This document shows positions 9,399 through 18,892 of a stretch of DNA of 64,000 nt, piece by piece (the first letter of the stretch is position 1; each line of letters begins with the position of its first letter). The notes under the pieces were generated by a model. That model ran no database searches, was not told the DNA's origin, and worked only from the letters and a program-made list of their open reading frames with translations. The DNA comes from Croceicoccus mobilis (lineage in GTDB: Bacteria; Pseudomonadota; Alphaproteobacteria; Sphingomonadales; Sphingomonadaceae). A program made the position numbers and the translations under genes. The stretch lies in NCBI RefSeq assembly GCF_001661965.1, contig NZ_LYWZ01000022.1, positions 124,001 to 188,000 of the forward strand, in the 5' to 3' direction.

Positions 9399-11209
9399 CA
9401 GTGCGAGCCCTCCTCTTTGATCAGCGGCTTGATGTCGGAAAGGTCGATTTCCTTGTTGTCGTCGGGATAGACGCCCAGCATCGGACCGATGCGCGGCACG
9501 ATGCGGCCCACCGCAACGGCAGAGTTCCACGCGGCGGTACGCTGATAGCTGGTGGCGGGCGTGCCCTGCGGCTCGTCCATCATGGTGATCACGACATAGC
9601 GCGGGTCATCCATCGGGAAGGCGCTGGCAAAGGTCGTGATGAGCGCGGTGCGGCGATAACCGCCCGCGCCCGGCTTTTCGGCGCTGCCGGTCTTGCCGCC
9701 AAGGCGGAAGCCCGGTGCATCGGCTTTGCGCCCCGTACCATCGCGCACGACAAGGCGCAGCAGCTGGCGCATGCGCGCGCTGGTCGCCTCCTTGAACACC
9801 CGGCGGCCCTGCGGCGCTTCGCCCGGGGCGAGCTTCTTGAGAGTGGCCGGACGCCAGATGCCGCCATTGACCATCGCCGCATAGGCGCTGGCAAGGTGGA
9901 GCGGAGTTACCGCGATGCCGTGGCCATAGGACACGGTCATGGTGGTCAGCCGCGGCCATTCGCCCGAACGCCAGATCGGAAACCCGCGCGCGGGCAGCTC
10001 GATATAGGGCCGCTCGTTGAAGCCCAGCAGCTCCATCTTCTCCTTCATGCGCTTCGAGCCGATCTCGTCCGCGATCTGCGCGGTGCCGATGTTCGACGAA
10101 TGCATCAGGATTTCCGCGACATTCATGCGGTCGTCCATCTTGTGGCTGTCGCGGATGAGGAAGCGCCCGACCTTCAGCGGCTTGCCCGTGGGCCAGGTCC
10201 GCGCGAGATTGGTGATCGTGCCCGCATCGAGCGCCGTCGCCACGGCCAGCGGCTTGAAGGTGGAGCCGAGTTCATAGACCTGGTTCGTCACCCGGTTGAA
10301 CATCAGCTCCATGCCCTTTTCATCGATGTGATTGGGGTCGAAGCTGGGAAGCGAAGCCAGCGCGAGCACTTCGCCCGTGCGCACGTCCATGACGATGCCG
10401 CCCGCGCCCTTGGCCTGAGAAAGACCCATCACGCGGTAAAGCTCGTCCTCCATCGCGGCCTGCACGCGCGCGTCGATCGACAGCGTGACCGGCGCGCCGC
10501 GGGTGGCCGGGTCGGACAGCTGGTTGTTGAACACCTGCTCCATGCCGACATGGCCGTTGCCGTCGGCCCCGACATAGCCGAGCACATGGGCTGCCAGCGT
10601 GCCTTCGGGGTAATAGCGGCTGGGTTCGGCAGGAGGGTTCAGTGCCGGTTCGCCGATGGCGTGCACGCGGTTTGCCTGTTCGGGCAGGATGCGGCGGCGA
10701 AGATACTGGCCCTTGCCGCTGGCAAGGCGCTGCGTCAGGTCCGCTTCATCCATGTCGGGGAAGATCTGCACGAGATCATGCGCGATTTCGGATGCCGGAC
10801 GGGTCAGCGGTTCTCCGCCTTCCATGGCCTTGGGATTGAACCAGAGTGCGTAGCTCTTGAAATCGCGGGCAAGCGGAATGCCTTTGCGGTCGGTGATCTC
10901 GCCGCGGTCGGGCACCAGCAGGCTGCCGGTGCTGGCCTGCGCGCCGTCACTTTCGAACAGGCCCAGCATGCCGACGCGCAGCACCAGCACGGCGGTGGCC
11001 AGCGCGAACACGAACGCGATCAGGATCACCCGCATGCGCGCCATGCGCAAAGTCTCCGCCCGCAAATTCGCCCGGCGCGCAGGCGGCGGAGGCGCGCCAA
11101 AGCCCCGCTCGGCCTGTCTGCCTGCGGGGCTTGCAGCCTTCGCACCCTTGCCGCCTAGGCCGGGGACCTCGGGCAGGGAGAGACCGGGGAAGAGCGGGAC
11201 GCTGGCCAT
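9398..11209 (-). CDS. ftsI: Septal transpeptidase, penicillin-binding protein 3
   Basis: Class B penicillin-binding protein that cross-links septal peptidoglycan and works with FtsW. A proline- and arginine-rich cytoplasmic tail (about 1-58) leads to one membrane segment (about 60-80), then a dimerisation/pedestal domain and the transpeptidase domain. Active-site motifs are ELGSTFKPLA (SxxK serine around residue 315), HSSNIG (SxN) and LGGKTGSAEKPG (KTG around 505). The 603-residue length is typical. It overlaps ftsL and murE by one base each. Confidence 0.96.
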   Translation of the reverse strand: MASVPLFPGLSLPEVPGLGGKGAKAASPAGRQAERGFGAPPPPARRANLRAETLRMARMRVILIAFVFALATAVLVLRVGMLGLFESDGAQASTGSLLVPDRGEITDRKGIPLARDFKSYALWFNPKAMEGGEPLTRPASEIAHDLVQIFPDMDEADLTQRLASGKGQYLRRRILPEQANRVHAIGEPALNPPAEPSRYYPEGTLAAHVLGYVGADGNGHVGMEQVFNNQLSDPATRGAPVTLSIDARVQAAMEDELYRVMGLSQAKGAGGIVMDVRTGEVLALASLPSFDPNHIDEKGMELMFNRVTNQVYELGSTFKPLAVATALDAGTITNLARTWPTGKPLKVGRFLIRDSHKMDDRMNVAEILMHSSNIGTAQIADEIGSKRMKEKMELLGFNERPYIELPARGFPIWRSGEWPRLTTMTVSYGHGIAVTPLHLASAYAAMVNGGIWRPATLKKLAPGEAPQGRRVFKEATSARMRQLLRLVVRDGTGRKADAPGFRLGGKTGSAEKPGAGGYRRTALITTFASAFPMDDPRYVVITMMDEPQGTPATSYQRTAAWNSAVAVGRIVPRIGPMLGVYPDDNKEIDLSDIKPLIKEEGSH

Positions 11210-11859
11210 CAGTCGTGCTTGGCTCCCGCTTCGGCGACGACGCTGTCGAAATCGAAGTTCTTGGCAAACTGGCTGGCCGGATCGGCAGGCGCCGGGGCAA
11301 GCCGGCGGGCGATGGCAGCGCGCTCGCTGCCCGACAGCGCCTTGGGCGCGGCGGGATCCACCGCCAGCGCGACGCGGACCGGCTGCGCTTTGGCGGCGGT
11401 TTCCTTGCGCGCCGGGATCGCCGCGTCACGCGCGACAAGCTGGCGGACATTGCCGCCCTGCGTCTCGGCCGAGGCGATGCGGATCTCGCGCGCCTCGTCG
11501 CGTCCGATGGCGGGCGCGGCCTCCGAAGCGTCCGCCATCAGAACCCGGTTTTCCTCGCGCACGGCTTCGCGGCCCAGCGCCGCCAGCTGCGCCCCTTCGG
11601 TCACGAACTGGTTCCCCTTGGGCGCGACATAGCCGAAGTCGACATCGTTCCACCGGGCCAGCTGCTGCTGACGCGCGCGGGTCTGGAACTCGGTCTCCAG
11701 CGTGGCGATCTGGTTCTTGACCGAGAGGATGTCCTTCTCGGTCTCCGCAATATCGCTCTTCACGCCCGTCACCTGCAGCATCAGCGTGAAACAGATGGCG
11801 CCCGAAATCGCCAGCGCCCCGGCCCATGCAACGGAGTGGATGCGGCTGCGGCTGTTCAT
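11209..11859 (-). CDS. ftsL: FtsL-like divisome protein with long C-terminal tail
   Basis: Assigned by position between rsmH and ftsI and by architecture: short basic N-terminus, one membrane span (about 11-31), then a heptad-like segment (about 35-65) suited to pairing with FtsB-type partners. FtsL is usually 100-120 residues; this one is 216 because of an alanine/glutamate-rich periplasmic extension that appears poorly conserved. The start overlaps the rsmH stop by four bases. Confidence 0.8.
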   Translation of the reverse strand: MNSRSRIHSVAWAGALAISGAICFTLMLQVTGVKSDIAETEKDILSVKNQIATLETEFQTRARQQQLARWNDVDFGYVAPKGNQFVTEGAQLAALGREAVREENRVLMADASEAAPAIGRDEAREIRIASAETQGGNVRQLVARDAAIPARKETAAKAQPVRVALAVDPAAPKALSGSERAAIARRLAPAPADPASQFAKNFDFDSVVAEAGAKHD

Positions 11860-12848
11860 GCGAAGATCCTTTCGGAAGCGGGGCGGGCGGGAGCGGACGT
11901 GCGAACCGCGCTGCGCAGCACGGCAGAGCGGGCGCGCGGGTTGCGTGAGATTTCGGCCTCGCCTGCGCGAACGGCGCGGGCGGGCTTTTCGAAAACGGGG
12001 CGCGAGGCATCACGAACGTCAGGCATGTGGCGCGAAGGCGCCGCGCCGCTGTTCGAGGCATCGCGCAGGAAGCGCTTGACCATGCGGTCCTCAAGGCTGT
12101 GGAAGCTGACGACGGCAAGCTTGCCGCCCTCACCCAGCAATTCCTCTGCCGCGCCAAGGCCTGCGGCCAGTTCGTCCAGCTCGCCGTTCACGTGGATGCG
12201 GATCGCCTGGAAACTGCGGGTCGCAGGATCCTTGGGCATGTGCGGTTTATAGCCCAGCGCCTTGCGGACCACGTTTGCCAGCTCGCCGGTCGTTTCCAGC
12301 GGGCGGGCGGCAACGATCGCGCGGGCGACGCGGCGCGACTGGCGCTCTTCGCCATATTGGTAGAGCACGTCGGCGATCACGCCTTCATCGGCGGTGTTGA
12401 CGAAATCGGCGGCGCTCTCGCCCTCACGGCTCATCCGCATGTCGAGCGGACCATCGAGCGAAAACGCAAAGCCGCGCTCGGCCTGGTCCAGCTGCATCGA
12501 GGACACGCCGATATCCATCACCACGCCATCAACGCGGGTGACACCGGCCTCAGTCATGGATTCGACCATCTCGGAAAAGCGGCGCGGGTGGAGGACGAGG
12601 CGGGGTTCCTCTCCATCCAGCTCGGGCCATGCTTGCCTGTTGGCGTGCACGGCTTCGATCGCAGTGGGGTCGCGATCGAAACCATGCACGACCGCGCCTG
12701 CATCGAGCAGGGCGCGGGTATAACCGCCGGCACCGAAAGTGGCATCGACGATCACGTCACCGGGCCGGGGGGACAGCGCGGTGAGAACTTCTTCGAGGAG
12801 CACGGGGACATGGGGCTGCGACCCTGTATCTGGCGTAATGCCGCTCAC
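11856..12848 (-). CDS. rsmH: 16S rRNA (cytosine-1402-N4) methyltransferase
   Basis: SAM-dependent methyltransferase (formerly MraW) that modifies C1402 of 16S rRNA. The GTG start at 12848 gives a GTGA overlap with the mraZ stop and a 330-residue protein; the frame is open further upstream but that part lies inside mra[11 protein letters not shown] opens the fold, [15 protein letters not shown] is the SAM-binding loop, and [16 protein letters not shown] and [11 protein letters not shown] are family signatures. Confidence 0.96.
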   Translation of the reverse strand: MSGITPDTGSQPHVPVLLEEVLTALSPRPGDVIVDATFGAGGYTRALLDAGAVVHGFDRDPTAIEAVHANRQAWPELDGEEPRLVLHPRRFSEMVESMTEAGVTRVDGVVMDIGVSSMQLDQAERGFAFSLDGPLDMRMSREGESAADFVNTADEGVIADVLYQYGEERQSRRVARAIVAARPLETTGELANVVRKALGYKPHMPKDPATRSFQAIRIHVNGELDELAAGLGAAEELLGEGGKLAVVSFHSLEDRMVKRFLRDASNSGAAPSRHMPDVRDASRPVFEKPARAVRAGEAEISRNPRARSAVLRSAVRTSAPARPASERIFA

Positions 12849-13360
12849 TTGCGCCCCCGGCCCTTGGCGGGCCCCTTGGCGCTGTCGGCCATCATCGCCT
12901 TGCAGGCAGCCTTTGCGGCTTCCCATTCAGGCCCCATTTCAAACAGTTTTTCGGGGTTCCAGACGGTGAAGAACTGGCCGCCGCCATGGAAATAGAGCTG
13001 CTCGCCCACATGGCCCAGCTCGACGATGTAGTCGGGCATGATGAAGCGGCCCGAATCGTCGAAGGGCACTTCGGCAAAGCCGAACAGCTGGGCAGAACGG
13101 GTGTCGCGGTCGAAATCGCGGCCGGCCTGATAGGCGCGGTCTTCCTCGCGGTCGAGCTGGGCATCAAGCTGCGGCAGGCGCGACAGACCAAAGCCGGTCA
13201 GGCAGTCGAAACGCTCATGCTTGGAAAGGCACAATGTGCGCTGGTCGTCGCTCGATTCGCGGATGACCTTGCGGAAGGAGGGGGGCAGCACGAAGCGACC
13301 CTTTTCGCCGCGAAGCGAAAAGCCCTGTCCCCTGTAGCTGAATGGCGCAGAAGCCACCAA
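12845..13360 (-). CDS. mraZ: Transcriptional regulator / division protein MraZ
   Basis: First gene of the dcw cluster. MraZ is a ring-forming AbrB/SpoVT-like DNA-binding protein known to repress its own operon. Two copies of the domain are visible: one around [17 protein letters not shown] (about 17-33), the second around [16 protein letters not shown] (about 100-115). At 171 residues it is slightly longer than the usual 145-155 because of a lysine/glycine-rich tail. The 362-base spacer upstream holds the likely promoter and operator. Confidence 0.92.
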   Translation of the reverse strand: MVASAPFSYRGQGFSLRGEKGRFVLPPSFRKVIRESSDDQRTLCLSKHERFDCLTGFGLSRLPQLDAQLDREEDRAYQAGRDFDRDTRSAQLFGFAEVPFDDSGRFIMPDYIVELGHVGEQLYFHGGGQFFTVWNPEKLFEMGPEWEAAKAACKAMMADSAKGPAKGRGRK

Positions 13361-13722
13361 GACACCCCGTCCGATAAAATTACGAGCCCCCGAACCCTGC
13401 GTTTTGCGCGCAACTACCCTTGCACCGAGGCGCGCGGTTAGGGGGCCCGGCGCACCCCCGGCGGGTGCGACAAACGAAGCGTTCGATTGAATGAATCGGG
13501 TAATACCCCGGTCTGATCGGGGATGAAAGGGGAAATTGCGGGAAATTGCGTCCAGTTGCGACGAACTGCCGTATTTCCGGGCCTTTGCGGCACATTCACG
13601 GCATCGGCTAATTCCTGCCGGAACGTTAAAAAAGGCACAGAATCCCTAGGATTCCATGCCGCTCCCGTCAATTCCCGTAATGAAAAACCGGCTGTCCCGC
13701 GCCATCCCCGAAATGGACCGGA
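13361..13722. promoter_or_regulatory. Upstream region of the dcw cluster with candidate MraZ box
   Basis: 362-base gap without a gene, upstream of mraZ. At 13531-13550 the ten-base unit GGAAATTGCG occurs twice in perfect tandem, followed at 13551-13560 by a weaker third unit TCCAGTTGCG. Ten-base spaced G-rich repeats ahead of mraZ are the known form of MraZ operators (TGGGN repeats), so this is a plausible autoregulatory site, although the exact TGGGN core is not kept. I could not place a -35/-10 pair with confidence. Confidence 0.45.
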
Positions 13723-14490
13723 TCAATCCCCGGTTTCGTCCGTGAACGCCTCTGCCATCAGGGCCGAAAGGGCGGAAATCGCCACTTCTCCCGCGTCATC
13801 CCCGTTCTCGACCATGGCCGCATCGGCCACGATCAGCGCGCGGCCCGCGCCGATTCGGCACTCGGCAATCAGCCCTTCGCGTTTGATTTCACAGGAAGAA
13901 TCGTGCCCCTCTCCGGTCAGGGAGAGCGATCCGGGGCGCTGCACGGGAATGGGCGGGACGCCGGCGACCATCGCCTGTTTCGGGGATGAGGCGGGATCGA
14001 ACGTAAGCGACAGTCCCCAACGCGCCAGAATAGGAGACAGCATCGTCATCATCAGCGGGGCGCGTTTGTCGCCCAGCCCATATGCGCTTTCCGCCGTCAG
14101 CATCGGATCGGCCAGGATCAACACCTGCCCCCCTGCCCGCACCCAATCGTCGAGCGCCACGTTTTCATCCCCCGCCAATGCGCGCGGCTGGGCAAGGAGG
14201 AGAAAGGGCTGATCGTCGAGTTCGGTCAGGCGGTCGATGGGCGAAAGCGTGAACCTCGTCTCCAGCGCCGCCCTCACCGGATTGGGAGCGGCATCGCTTG
14301 CCAGCATGTCGCCGATATCGCCCTCACCCCACAGGATCGGCAGGCTGGTCATGATGGCGAGCGGCCGCAGCTCCTGCTCTGCCGGAGCTTCGACCGTTTC
14401 GCCCGTGGCGGCACCGGGCTGCGCGCTGCATGCCGCCAGCGCCAGCGCACCGCATAGCGGCAAGGTAAAGCCGCGAAAGAGCCGCGCCAT
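13723..14490 (-). CDS. Putative lipoprotein with GldG/DUF4350-like fold
   Basis: 255 residues starting at an ATG that overlaps the stop of the upstream small gene by one base. The N-terminus is a lipoprotein signal peptide ending in LALAACS, with the lipidated cysteine near residue 20. The rest resembles the ligand-binding-like domain of GldG-type ABC accessory proteins (LLAQPRALAGDEN, DDWVRAGGQVLILADP), which usually accompany ABC transporters of gliding or unknown function, but no transporter gene is adjacent. Probably anchored to a membrane facing the periplasm. Function unknown. Confidence 0.6.
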   Translation of the reverse strand: MARLFRGFTLPLCGALALAACSAQPGAATGETVEAPAEQELRPLAIMTSLPILWGEGDIGDMLASDAAPNPVRAALETRFTLSPIDRLTELDDQPFLLLAQPRALAGDENVALDDWVRAGGQVLILADPMLTAESAYGLGDKRAPLMMTMLSPILARWGLSLTFDPASSPKQAMVAGVPPIPVQRPGSLSLTGEGHDSSCEIKREGLIAECRIGAGRALIVADAAMVENGDDAGEVAISALSALMAEAFTDETGD

Positions 14491-14864
14491 CACCGTTGCT
14501 GCTGCGACTGGGACATCCCGTCTTCACCCTGCCTGCGCGGCAGCGCCTGCTCTTCGGGCACGATCTGTTCGACCGGCAAATCGGGCACGGTCACTTCCTC
14601 GTTCGGGAGTTCGGGCTGAACGCCGATATCGACCAGCGGATCGCCGGCTTTTTTCTCCTGCTCCGCCGCTGCGGTCGGAGCGGCCGGATCGCTCGACTGG
14701 CGCGCCTGCTGCATGATCGTGCTGGCAAGCCCGACCACCAGCACCATCGCGGCCAGCCCGCCGACACCTACCTGCAGCCGCTGCAACGCCTGCGCGCGCG
14801 TGCCCTGCAGGCCGCTGGATTCGGCAGCGGTTGCCAGTTCGCGGGGCTGCTGGACGGGCGCCAC
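14490..14864 (-). CDS. Small single-span membrane protein, unknown function
   Basis: 124 residues from a GTG at 14864, placed just after the cysteine synthase stop; an earlier ATG lies inside that gene. One membrane segment (GLAAMVLVVGLASTIM, about residues 35-50) is followed by an acidic, proline-rich tail that would lie in the periplasm if the N-terminus is inside. I do not recognise the family. Overlap with the next lipoprotein gene suggests co-expression with it. Confidence 0.6.
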   Translation of the reverse strand: MAPVQQPRELATAAESSGLQGTRAQALQRLQVGVGGLAAMVLVVGLASTIMQQARQSSDPAAPTAAAEQEKKAGDPLVDIGVQPELPNEEVTVPDLPVEQIVPEEQALPRRQGEDGMSQSQQQR

Positions 14865-14866
14865 TC

Positions 14867-15868
14867 TCAATCCTCCAGCCAGGGCGGAACGGGCAGCCCC
14901 TTGGACCGCAGCCATTCGCCATTGTAGAGCGTGGAGAGATAGCGAAAGCCGGTATCGCACAGGATCGTCGCGACCCGCGCCGGACGGCCCAGCTTCGCCG
15001 TCAGTTCCTGCCCCAGCCTAACCGCCCCTGCCACGTTGATGCCGGACGACAGGCCAAGGCACAGCCCCTCTTCCTTCAGCAGGCGGCGCACCCATTCGAG
15101 GCCCTCCTCGTCCGAGATGCGGAACTGGGTATCGACCGGCGCATCCTCGAGGTTCGCGGTGATGCGGCCCTGCCCGATCCCTTCGGCAACCGAAGACCCT
15201 TCGGACTTGAGCTCGCCATGAGCGTAGTATTCATAAAGTGCCGCACCATGCGGATCGGTGAGCGCGATGGTGATGTCCTCGCTGAACGCCTTCAGCCCCA
15301 GCCCCACGCCAGCCAGCGTTCCGCCGGTGCCGACGGCACAGGTGAACCCATCGACCTCGTGCTCCATCTGCTCCCAGATTTCGGGCGCGGTGGTTTCGAT
15401 ATGGGCGCGGCGATTGGCGACATTGTCGAACTGGTTGGCCCAGACCGCACCCTCCGTCTCCTCCGCCATGCGGCGCGAGGTGTGGACGAAATGGTTGGGA
15501 TCGGCGAATTTCGTCGGCGGCACCGTAACCAGCTGCGCGCCCAGCGCACGCAGCGTGTCCATCTTCTCCTTCGACTGGTTGTCGGGCATCACGATGATCG
15601 TGTTGTAGCCGCGCGCATTGGCGACCAGCGCGATGCCGATGCCGGTGTTGCCCGCCGTGCCCTCGACCACGGTGCCGCCCGGCTTCAGCTCGCCGCGCGC
15701 TTCGGCATCGCGGATGATGCCCAGCGCGGCGCGATCCTTTACCGATGCGCCGGGATTGGCGAATTCGCATTTGCCGAAAATGTCGCATCCGGCCGCTTCG
15801 CTCGGCCCGGCAAGACGGACGAGCGGCGTGTTGCCGATCAGCGAGATAGTGTCTTGTACAGTCGTCAT
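14867..15868 (-). CDS. cysK: Cysteine synthase (O-acetylserine sulfhydrylase)
   Basis: PLP enzyme that makes L-cysteine from O-acetylserine and sulfide. ISLIGNTPLVRL opens the protein, the PLP lysine is K44 in NPGASVKDRA, and TAGNTGIGIALVA plus GTGGTLAG are the substrate and phosphate loops. 333 residues from the ATG at 15868; a start 13 codons upstream is possible and neither has a clear ribosome-binding site. First gene of a three-gene minus-strand run with the two small envelope proteins. Confidence 0.92.
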   Translation of the reverse strand: MTTVQDTISLIGNTPLVRLAGPSEAAGCDIFGKCEFANPGASVKDRAALGIIRDAEARGELKPGGTVVEGTAGNTGIGIALVANARGYNTIIVMPDNQSKEKMDTLRALGAQLVTVPPTKFADPNHFVHTSRRMAEETEGAVWANQFDNVANRRAHIETTAPEIWEQMEHEVDGFTCAVGTGGTLAGVGLGLKAFSEDITIALTDPHGAALYEYYAHGELKSEGSSVAEGIGQGRITANLEDAPVDTQFRISDEEGLEWVRRLLKEEGLCLGLSSGINVAGAVRLGQELTAKLGRPARVATILCDTGFRYLSTLYNGEWLRSKGLPVPPWLED

Positions 15869-15965
15869 GAGGCTGAGGTAAGGTCGCTTTGGCGCAAGGG
15901 CAAACAAGATTTGCTAATGGGGCGCTGAAGCGCGCGCTATTCGCCCTTCGGCGAACCCGCCTTCC

Positions 15966-16628
15966 CTATTCGCGCGCAGCCCGTATGGCGGCACCTGCGG
16001 CAAATGGCGCGACCGCGACCAGCACAAGGCTGACGGCTCCGGCCAGCGCGATCCCCCCTGCCCCCTGCTGCTGCAATGCGCCTGCACCGAAGATCAGCAG
16101 CGGCACAGCCAACGGAAGGAGCATGAGCCCCGACAAAGCGGCCCCGCCGCGAAGCCCCGCGGTGATCGCCGCGATCATCACGCCCAGCGCAGCCAGACCC
16201 GGCGTGCCTGCCAAGAGGCCCAGTTCGACCAGCCCCAATTGCTGCGCCGACAGGTTGAACAATGCCGAGGCCGGCAGCACCGCCAGCATCAGAAGCGGCG
16301 CGAAAGTCAGCCAATGCGCGATGATGCGCGCGGCCATGATCCATTCCTCGGCCAGCCCGCGCAGGGCCCATTGGTCAAAGAACCCGTGCTCGAGATCCGG
16401 CTCTACCAGACGGTCCAGCGGCAGGATCGCGGCCAGCAGCGCTGCCACCCACACGATACCGCCGCCGGTCCGCTGCAACATCTTCGCATCGGGACCGATG
16501 GCAAAAGGCAGCAGGATCGCGACCGAGATGAAGAACAGCACCGGCAGCAGCGCGCCGCCGCGCCTGCCGCCACCCGTCATCAAGAGGGCGAAATCGCGCA
16601 GCAATATGGCGAGCCACATGCGGGTCAT
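15966..16628 (-). CDS. ccmB: Haem exporter subunit CcmB
   Basis: Membrane subunit of the CcmAB ABC transporter of cytochrome c maturation system I, which powers release of haem from CcmE. 220 residues with six hydrophobic segments, and the CcmB hallmark LDRLVEPDLEHGFFDQWAL (about 71-89). It overlaps ccmA by four bases (ATGA). The remaining ccm genes are not in the window. Confidence 0.92.
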   Translation of the reverse strand: MTRMWLAILLRDFALLMTGGGRRGGALLPVLFFISVAILLPFAIGPDAKMLQRTGGGIVWVAALLAAILPLDRLVEPDLEHGFFDQWALRGLAEEWIMAARIIAHWLTFAPLLMLAVLPASALFNLSAQQLGLVELGLLAGTPGLAALGVMIAAITAGLRGGAALSGLMLLPLAVPLLIFGAGALQQQGAGGIALAGAVSLVLVAVAPFAAGAAIRAARE

Positions 16629-17233
16629 GCCGTGTAATCCGCGACATCGAGCCGAGCCGCGCCGGGCAGCGCGATCGGCTGGTGCGAGGCAACGATGCAG
16701 ATGCCGCCCTGTTCGCAGTGGCGCATGGCCAGATCCTCGACCATGGCGACAGAGCTGGTATCGAGGCCATTCAATGGCTCGTCCAGCAGCCAGATCGGCG
16801 CGCCTGCCGCGATGGTGCGGGCCAGTGCGGCGCGCTTCCTCTGCCCGGTAGAGAGATAACGCACCGGCACGTCGAGCAGTTCGTCGACCGCACAGGCCCC
16901 GGCGACTTCCTCCAGCCGCGCAGGCGCCACGCCATCGCAGCGCGCCCAGAAACCGAGCGCCTTGCCAAGGGGAAGATGGGCATCGAGGGCGGGCCGCTCA
17001 TCCAGCAAGGCCATGGCGCCATTGCGCTCGACCTCTCCGGCATAGGGGCGCAAAAGGCCTGCAAGAATACGCATCAGGCTCGATTTGCCAGTGCCGTTGG
17101 GGCCGGTCAGATGCAGTGCGCCGCCGCTTTCGACCCGCAGCGACAATCCGGCGAACAGCAAACGGTCACCCCGGCGGCAGGCGATGCCTGTGGCGCTGAT
17201 ATTGCTGACGGGAAAGGCGGCGGCGGGTTCCAT
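16625..17233 (-). CDS. ccmA: Haem exporter ATP-binding subunit CcmA
   Basis: ABC ATPase partner of CcmB. The ATG at 17233 gives 202 residues, the family's usual size; the longer open frame upstream overlaps the divergent pterin dehydratase gene. Walker A is [11 protein letters not shown], the ABC signature is [14 protein letters not shown] and Walker B is [11 protein letters not shown]. Divergent from phhB with a spacer of under 60 bases, so the two probably share a regulatory region. Confidence 0.93.
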   Translation of the reverse strand: MEPAAAFPVSNISATGIACRRGDRLLFAGLSLRVESGGALHLTGPNGTGKSSLMRILAGLLRPYAGEVERNGAMALLDERPALDAHLPLGKALGFWARCDGVAPARLEEVAGACAVDELLDVPVRYLSTGQRKRAALARTIAAGAPIWLLDEPLNGLDTSSVAMVEDLAMRHCEQGGICIVASHQPIALPGAARLDVADYTA

Positions 17234-17291
17234 TGCCAGTGCACCTATGCGACAGCGCGGCTTTCGCCAAGCCGGTAAGGAGACAGACGCC

Positions 17292-17579
17292 ATGGTCGAG
17301 AGATTGAGCGAGAGCGAGATCAGCAGCGCGCTGATGGCGCTGAAAGGCTGGAAACTGCGCGAAGACGGCCTTGCCATCACGCGCTCATTGCAATTTTCCG
17401 ACTTTGCCGAGGCATTCGGCTTCATGACCCGGGTGGCGATCCTCGCCGAAAAGGCGGATCACCATCCCGAATGGTTCAACGTCTACAACAAGGTCGAGAT
17501 CACGCTGACCACCCATGATGCAAGCGGGCTGTCGGAACGCGACGTGGCGCTGGCAAAACAGATCGACGCGGCGGCATGA
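17292..17579 (+). CDS. phhB: 4a-hydroxytetrahydrobiopterin dehydratase
   Basis: Pterin-4a-carbinolamine dehydratase that recycles the pterin cofactor of aromatic hydroxylases. 95 residues from the ATG at 17292, preceded by an AAGGAG ribosome-binding site. The diagnostic motif [19 protein letters not shown] is clear. The upstream part of the same open frame runs over ccmA and is not used. Confidence 0.93.
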   Translation: MVERLSESEISSALMALKGWKLREDGLAITRSLQFSDFAEAFGFMTRVAILAEKADHHPEWFNVYNKVEITLTTHDASGLSERDVALAKQIDAAA

Positions 17580-17581
17580 TC

Positions 17582-17677
17582 CGTCAGAGCGTTGCGCTCT
17601 GATAAATATGCCCCATCAAAGCGTTGCGCTTTGATAAATATGCGCCATCAAAGCGTCGCGCTTTGATAAATATGCCA
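17582..17677. repeat. Three tandem 32-base hairpin repeats
   Basis: Three adjacent copies at 17582-17613, 17614-17645 and 17646-17677. Each contains an inverted repeat of the form TCAAAGCG-TTG-CGCTTTGA, an eight-base stem with a three-base loop, followed by ATAAATATGC. Copies two and three differ at two or three positions, copy one slightly more. The innermost copy supplies the last codons and stop of the DNA glycosylase gene; the other two lie after its stop. The unit is not a multiple of three, so each copy shifts the frame. They may act as a transcription stop or RNA-stabilising structure. Confidence 0.85.
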
Positions 17678-18265
17678 GGTGAAAATGGCAGCCGCGCCGC
17701 GATGCGGTCGCCAGTTTTCGGCAAGGGCGCGGGTTTCCTTCTCGCTCGGCCTTTGGGGCAGGCCCGCCAGCCGCCCGACCGCGATCTGCACGGCGAGGTC
17801 GCCCGCTGGCCAGATGTCGGGCCGCCCTTCTGCGAACAGCAAGTAGATCTCCGCCGACCAGCGGCCGATACCCTTGATCCGCACCAGTTCGGCAATCGCT
17901 TCCTCGTCATCTTCGGGCAATGCGGTGAGGTCGAGCGTCCCGCCATGCACCAGTTCGCAAAGCGAACGGGCATAGCCCTGTTTCTGGCGCGACAGGCCGC
18001 AGGCGCGCAGATCGTCAAAGCTGGCGGCAAGCAGATCGGCGGGCGGTATGTCATCGCCCAGATGCGCGGTAAGCTTGTTCCAGACCGCATCGGCCGACGC
18101 GACCGAGACCTGCTGGCCGACGATGGTGCGCAGCAAGGTTCGATAGCCGGTGGGCCGGATACGCTCTGCGGGATAGCCGTGTTCGGCCAGCGCGCGTGCG
18201 ACCGAGCGATCGCGCGCGGCGATCGCATCCAGACCGTTGCGTATCTGTTCACTCGTCAGACCCAC
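17648..18265 (-). CDS. DNA-3-methyladenine glycosylase (AlkA / HhH-GPD family)
   Basis: Base-excision repair enzyme that removes alkylated purines. 205 residues. The helix-hairpin-helix is VRIKGIGRWSAEIYLL (about 128-143) and the catalytic aspartate is D156 in PAGDLAVQ. YRTLLRTIVGQQVS marks the start of the fold. The last residues, HIYQSATL, and the stop are encoded by the first of three tandem hairpin repeats, so the C-terminus has been rewritten by the repeat. Divergent from the ferredoxin gene. Confidence 0.9.
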   Translation of the reverse strand: MGLTSEQIRNGLDAIAARDRSVARALAEHGYPAERIRPTGYRTLLRTIVGQQVSVASADAVWNKLTAHLGDDIPPADLLAASFDDLRACGLSRQKQGYARSLCELVHGGTLDLTALPEDDEEAIAELVRIKGIGRWSAEIYLLFAEGRPDIWPAGDLAVQIAVGRLAGLPQRPSEKETRALAENWRPHRGAAAIFTWHIYQSATL

Positions 18266-18440
18266 TCTTCCCTCTGCCTCTTCATTTTCGTCTCGTAGTG
18301 CAGCACATTTTGCACAGGCTCTTGCGTTTTTGTGACTCGTCGACTAGCAGCCGCGAGCAATCGTTACGCCCAACCGGCGGATCCGGTAAAGATTGACCGG
18401 TACCGGAAATGGCCAACACGAACACAGGACGAAACCGAAT

Positions 18441-18758
18441 ATGCCCAGCCTTGTCGTTGTTAACCGCGAAGGTGAGGAACGCACCGTGGAGGTCGAGACC
18501 GGCCTTTCCGTGATGGAAGCGATCCGCGATAACGGTTTCGATGAACTCCTTGCACTATGCGGCGGCTGCTGCTCGTGCGCGACCTGCCATGTGTATGTCG
18601 ACGAAAGCTTTTCCGCCAAGCTGCCCGCGATGAGCGAAGACGAGGACGACCTCCTCGACAGCTCCGATCACCGCGAGGGCAATTCGCGCCTGTCGTGCCA
18701 GATCCCGATCACTGACGATATGGCTGGCATGAAGGTCACCATCGCTCCGGAGGACTGA
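18441..18758 (+). CDS. [2Fe-2S] ferredoxin, adrenodoxin type
   Basis: Small soluble electron carrier of 105 residues. Cluster ligands follow the adrenodoxin pattern C40-x5-C46-x2-C49 and C86, with extra cysteines at 43 and 44. Such ferredoxins feed cytochrome P450 enzymes or iron-sulfur assembly; no P450 or reductase gene is adjacent, so the partner is unknown. It stands alone, with a strong terminator after it. Confidence 0.93.
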   Translation: MPSLVVVNREGEERTVEVETGLSVMEAIRDNGFDELLALCGGCCSCATCHVYVDESFSAKLPAMSEDEDDLLDSSDHREGNSRLSCQIPITDDMAGMKVTIAPED

Positions 18759-18823
18759 GCGCACGAAATCGGCAGGGCGCCCGGAAACGATCCGGCGGCC
18801 GCCCGCCCACGCGTTGGAGAGGA

Positions 18824-18862
18824 ATGCCCCGGCAGGCGCCAGACCTGCCGGGGCATGATTTT
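18824..18862 (+). terminator. Rho-independent terminator after ferredoxin gene
   Basis: Perfect 13-base stem, ATGCCCCGGCAGG at 18824-18836 paired with 18844-18856, a seven-base loop, and a T-run (GATTTTT) directly after. Confidence 0.9.
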
Positions 18863-18892
18863 TGGTTCAGCGCATTCGGGCGGCGCAGATAC

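Noticed and set aside
17582-17677. CRISPR array
   Set aside because: The three 32-base repeats are directly adjacent without spacers and no cas gene is near.
17584-18252. Alternative 222-codon frame overlapping the DNA glycosylase
   Set aside because: Arginine/serine-rich shadow frame; it ends in the same peptide only because the repeat unit of 32 bases appears in different frames.
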